Positions 13,674-14,746 of a stretch of DNA of 14,746 nucleotides are shown here, in pieces (position 1 is the stretch's first letter; the number at the start of each line of letters is the position of its first letter). The notes under the pieces were generated by a model. That model saw only the letters and a program-made list of their open reading frames with translations. It was not told the DNA's origin and searched no databases. The translations under genes and the position numbers were made by a program. The stretch spans positions 1 to 14,746 of the forward strand of contig DRLX01000492.1 in NCBI GenBank assembly GCA_011322715.1, given 5' to 3'. This stretch comes from Desulfobulbaceae bacterium. GTDB taxonomy: Bacteria; Desulfobacterota; Desulfobulbia; Desulfobulbales; Desulfobulbaceae.

Positions 13674-14546
13674 TTACCGGGTAAGCTGTTCTATTTTTCT
13701 CCATGCGGATCGTATTTCCGTCCCGATCGCACTCTCTTCGCATTCAGTAACCGCAAGTCCCCTGACCATGGCCTCGGTAACCAGAGTATCATGGGGCAGT
13801 TTGGCCAAAAGAGGATATCCGTTATCACGACAATAGTCCTCTATATTTCCGCTTTGTTCTTCATTTAAGTCAAACTTGTTAATAATAATGCCCGCCCGGG
13901 TGCGAAAATGACGACAGAGCGCGGCCACCCGTTCAAGATCATGGCGGCCCGAAGGTGTGGGTTCCGTCACGATAACAACAAAATCAGCACCGGAAAGTGA
14001 ACTGATCACCGGGCAACCGACTCCCGGAACACCATCACTGAGGATACAATCTATCTTTTTCTCTTTAGCCAGCTTTTTCGCTTCCTGCTTCAACAAGGCC
14101 ACCAGGCGACCGGAATTTTCTTCACCGGGAAAGAGCCGGGCATGCACCATGGTGCCGAAGCGTGTTGTCGATACAAACCAGCGACCACAGTGTTTTTCAG
14201 GAAAGCTGATAGTCTCTTCCGGGCAAAAGGTGACACAAACTTTACACCCCTCACAGCGAATCGGATCAACGGCAAACACATCCAAATCATCATGACGAAT
14301 GGCGTTATATCTGCACATCTCCTTACAAAGACCGCAACTGATGCACCCTGCCTGATTAATTTGCGCCTCGTTGCCGGCATAAAACTGCACTTCCCGTTCA
14401 TGGGTCGGTTGCAGCAAAAGATGCAGATCCGGGGTATCAACGTCCAGGTCACAGATAATTTTATTTCCGGAAACATGGGCAAATGCGGCCGTTAAGGAAG
14501 TTTTTCCCGTACCTCCCTTACCGCTTAATACAAGAATTTCACGCAT
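13674..14546 (-). CDS. MinD-like P-loop ATPase with inserted 2x[4Fe-4S] ferredoxin domain
   Basis: This 290-residue protein is from the MinD/Mrp ATPase family with a ferredoxin insertion. Motifs: deviant Walker A LSGKGGTGKTS (residues 8-17), CDLDVDTPDLHLLL (32-45), two 4Fe-4S motifs, C68-x2-C71-x2-C74-x3-C78 and C98-x2-C101-x2-C104-x3-C108, then DGVPGVGCPVISSLSGADFVVIVTEPTPSG (171-200), IINKFDLN (221-228) and a C-terminal LAKLPHD (247-253). Such proteins couple ATP binding to maturation or positioning of metal cofactors or protein complexes. The ATG at 14546 was chosen because GGAGG lies six bases upstream and the P-loop strand begins at once; a GTG at 14567 would add seven residues. It overlaps the end of the preceding MinD-like gene by eight bases, which indicates translational coupling. 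Confidence 0.95.
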   Translation of the reverse strand: MREILVLSGKGGTGKTSLTAAFAHVSGNKIICDLDVDTPDLHLLLQPTHEREVQFYAGNEAQINQAGCISCGLCKEMCRYNAIRHDDLDVFAVDPIRCEGCKVCVTFCPEETISFPEKHCGRWFVSTTRFGTMVHARLFPGEENSGRLVALLKQEAKKLAKEKKIDCILSDGVPGVGCPVISSLSGADFVVIVTEPTPSGRHDLERVAALCRHFRTRAGIIINKFDLNEEQSGNIEDYCRDNGYPLLAKLPHDTLVTEAMVRGLAVTECEESAIGTEIRSAWRKIEQLTR

Positions 14547-14746
14547 TCCCCACCTCCCCTTCGCCACCGGCAGCCAAGGCGCGAATGTTCTTTTGCAACG
14601 AAGAAAAAATAGTGTTCAATTCCGTCGACACCTCTGCGATGATGCGGCCCTGCGAGTAGGCTTCGGCAATCTTGCGATCAAAGGGAATCTCCGCAAGTAT
14701 GGGAATAGTGTTCTCCCGGCAGAAGGCATAAATTTCACGGGTTCCC
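14539..14746 (-). CDS. Second MinD-like ATPase (C-terminal end only)
   Basis: The frame runs in from the right edge and ends at TGA 14541-14539, giving 68 residues. EIYAFCRENTIPILAEIPFD followed by RKIAEAYSQGRII matches the end of the MinD-like family (the 'IPxDRxIAEAxSxG' element), so this is the upstream partner of the adjacent MinD-like gene. Its P-loop and any ferredoxin insertion lie outside the window. Tandem genes of this kind, each with ferredoxin domains, occur in the Desulfovibrio orange protein locus. The stop overlaps the next ATG (ATGCGTGA). Confidence 0.85.
   Translation of the reverse strand, partial: GTREIYAFCRENTIPILAEIPFDRKIAEAYSQGRIIAEVSTELNTIFSSLQKNIRALAAGGEGEVGNA

Noticed and set aside
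1..14746. CRISPR arrays, tRNA or rRNA genes, insertion sequences, phage or defence genes
   Set aside because: No regularly spaced repeats, no tRNA- or rRNA-like stretches, and no transposase or integrase frame were seen on either strand.

Overview
The window looks like a chromosome segment from an anaerobic Desulfobacterota (old Deltaproteobacteria) bacterium, probably near the Desulfobulbales. This is inferred from three things: the fused MurE-MurF ligase, MinD ATPases with inserted ferredoxin domains beside a NifX-type protein (an anaerobe-specific 'orange protein'-like set), and a small CxxC...HGYCPLC protein of a type I associate with this phylum. Every convincing gene lies on the minus strand, so transcription runs from high to low coordinates.

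Region A (about 1-11265) is a division and cell wall (dcw) cluster. In transcription order it holds a promoter with MraZ operator repeats, mraZ, rsmH, ftsL, an ftsI-type class B penicillin-binding protein, a murE-murF fusion, mraY, murD, a 73-residue zinc-ribbon-like gene, murG, and the first part of murC, which runs off the left edge. Genes are separated by a few bases up to about 60, and two overlap, so this is one long operon. The encoded enzymes carry UDP-MurNAc through peptide addition (MurC, MurD, MurE, MurF) to lipid I (MraY) and lipid II (MurG).

Two features of this cluster are abnormal and may be linked. ftsW is missing from its usual place between murD and murG, where the small zinc-ribbon-like gene sits instead. 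In addition, the FtsI-like protein appears to have lost its transpeptidase catalytic motifs (SxxK reads STLQ, and no SxN or KTG is recognisable), while the rest of the fold and a C-terminal PASTA domain remain. The cluster may therefore encode a non-catalytic FtsI scaffold without its FtsW partner.

Region B (about 11292-11820) is a gene-poor, purine-rich spacer with a few inverted repeats. A strong hairpin ends the next gene upstream. Region C (11821-12775) is a single gene for an exported protein of unknown function, with its own promoter.

Region D (12836-14746) is a compact operon: two tandem MinD-like ATPases (the first cut by the right edge; the second with two 4Fe-4S motifs), a NifX/ORP-type cofactor protein, and a degenerate receiver-domain protein. 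It resembles the Desulfovibrio orange protein complex, which has been linked to septum positioning, so its location about 1.6 kb upstream of mraZ is notable.
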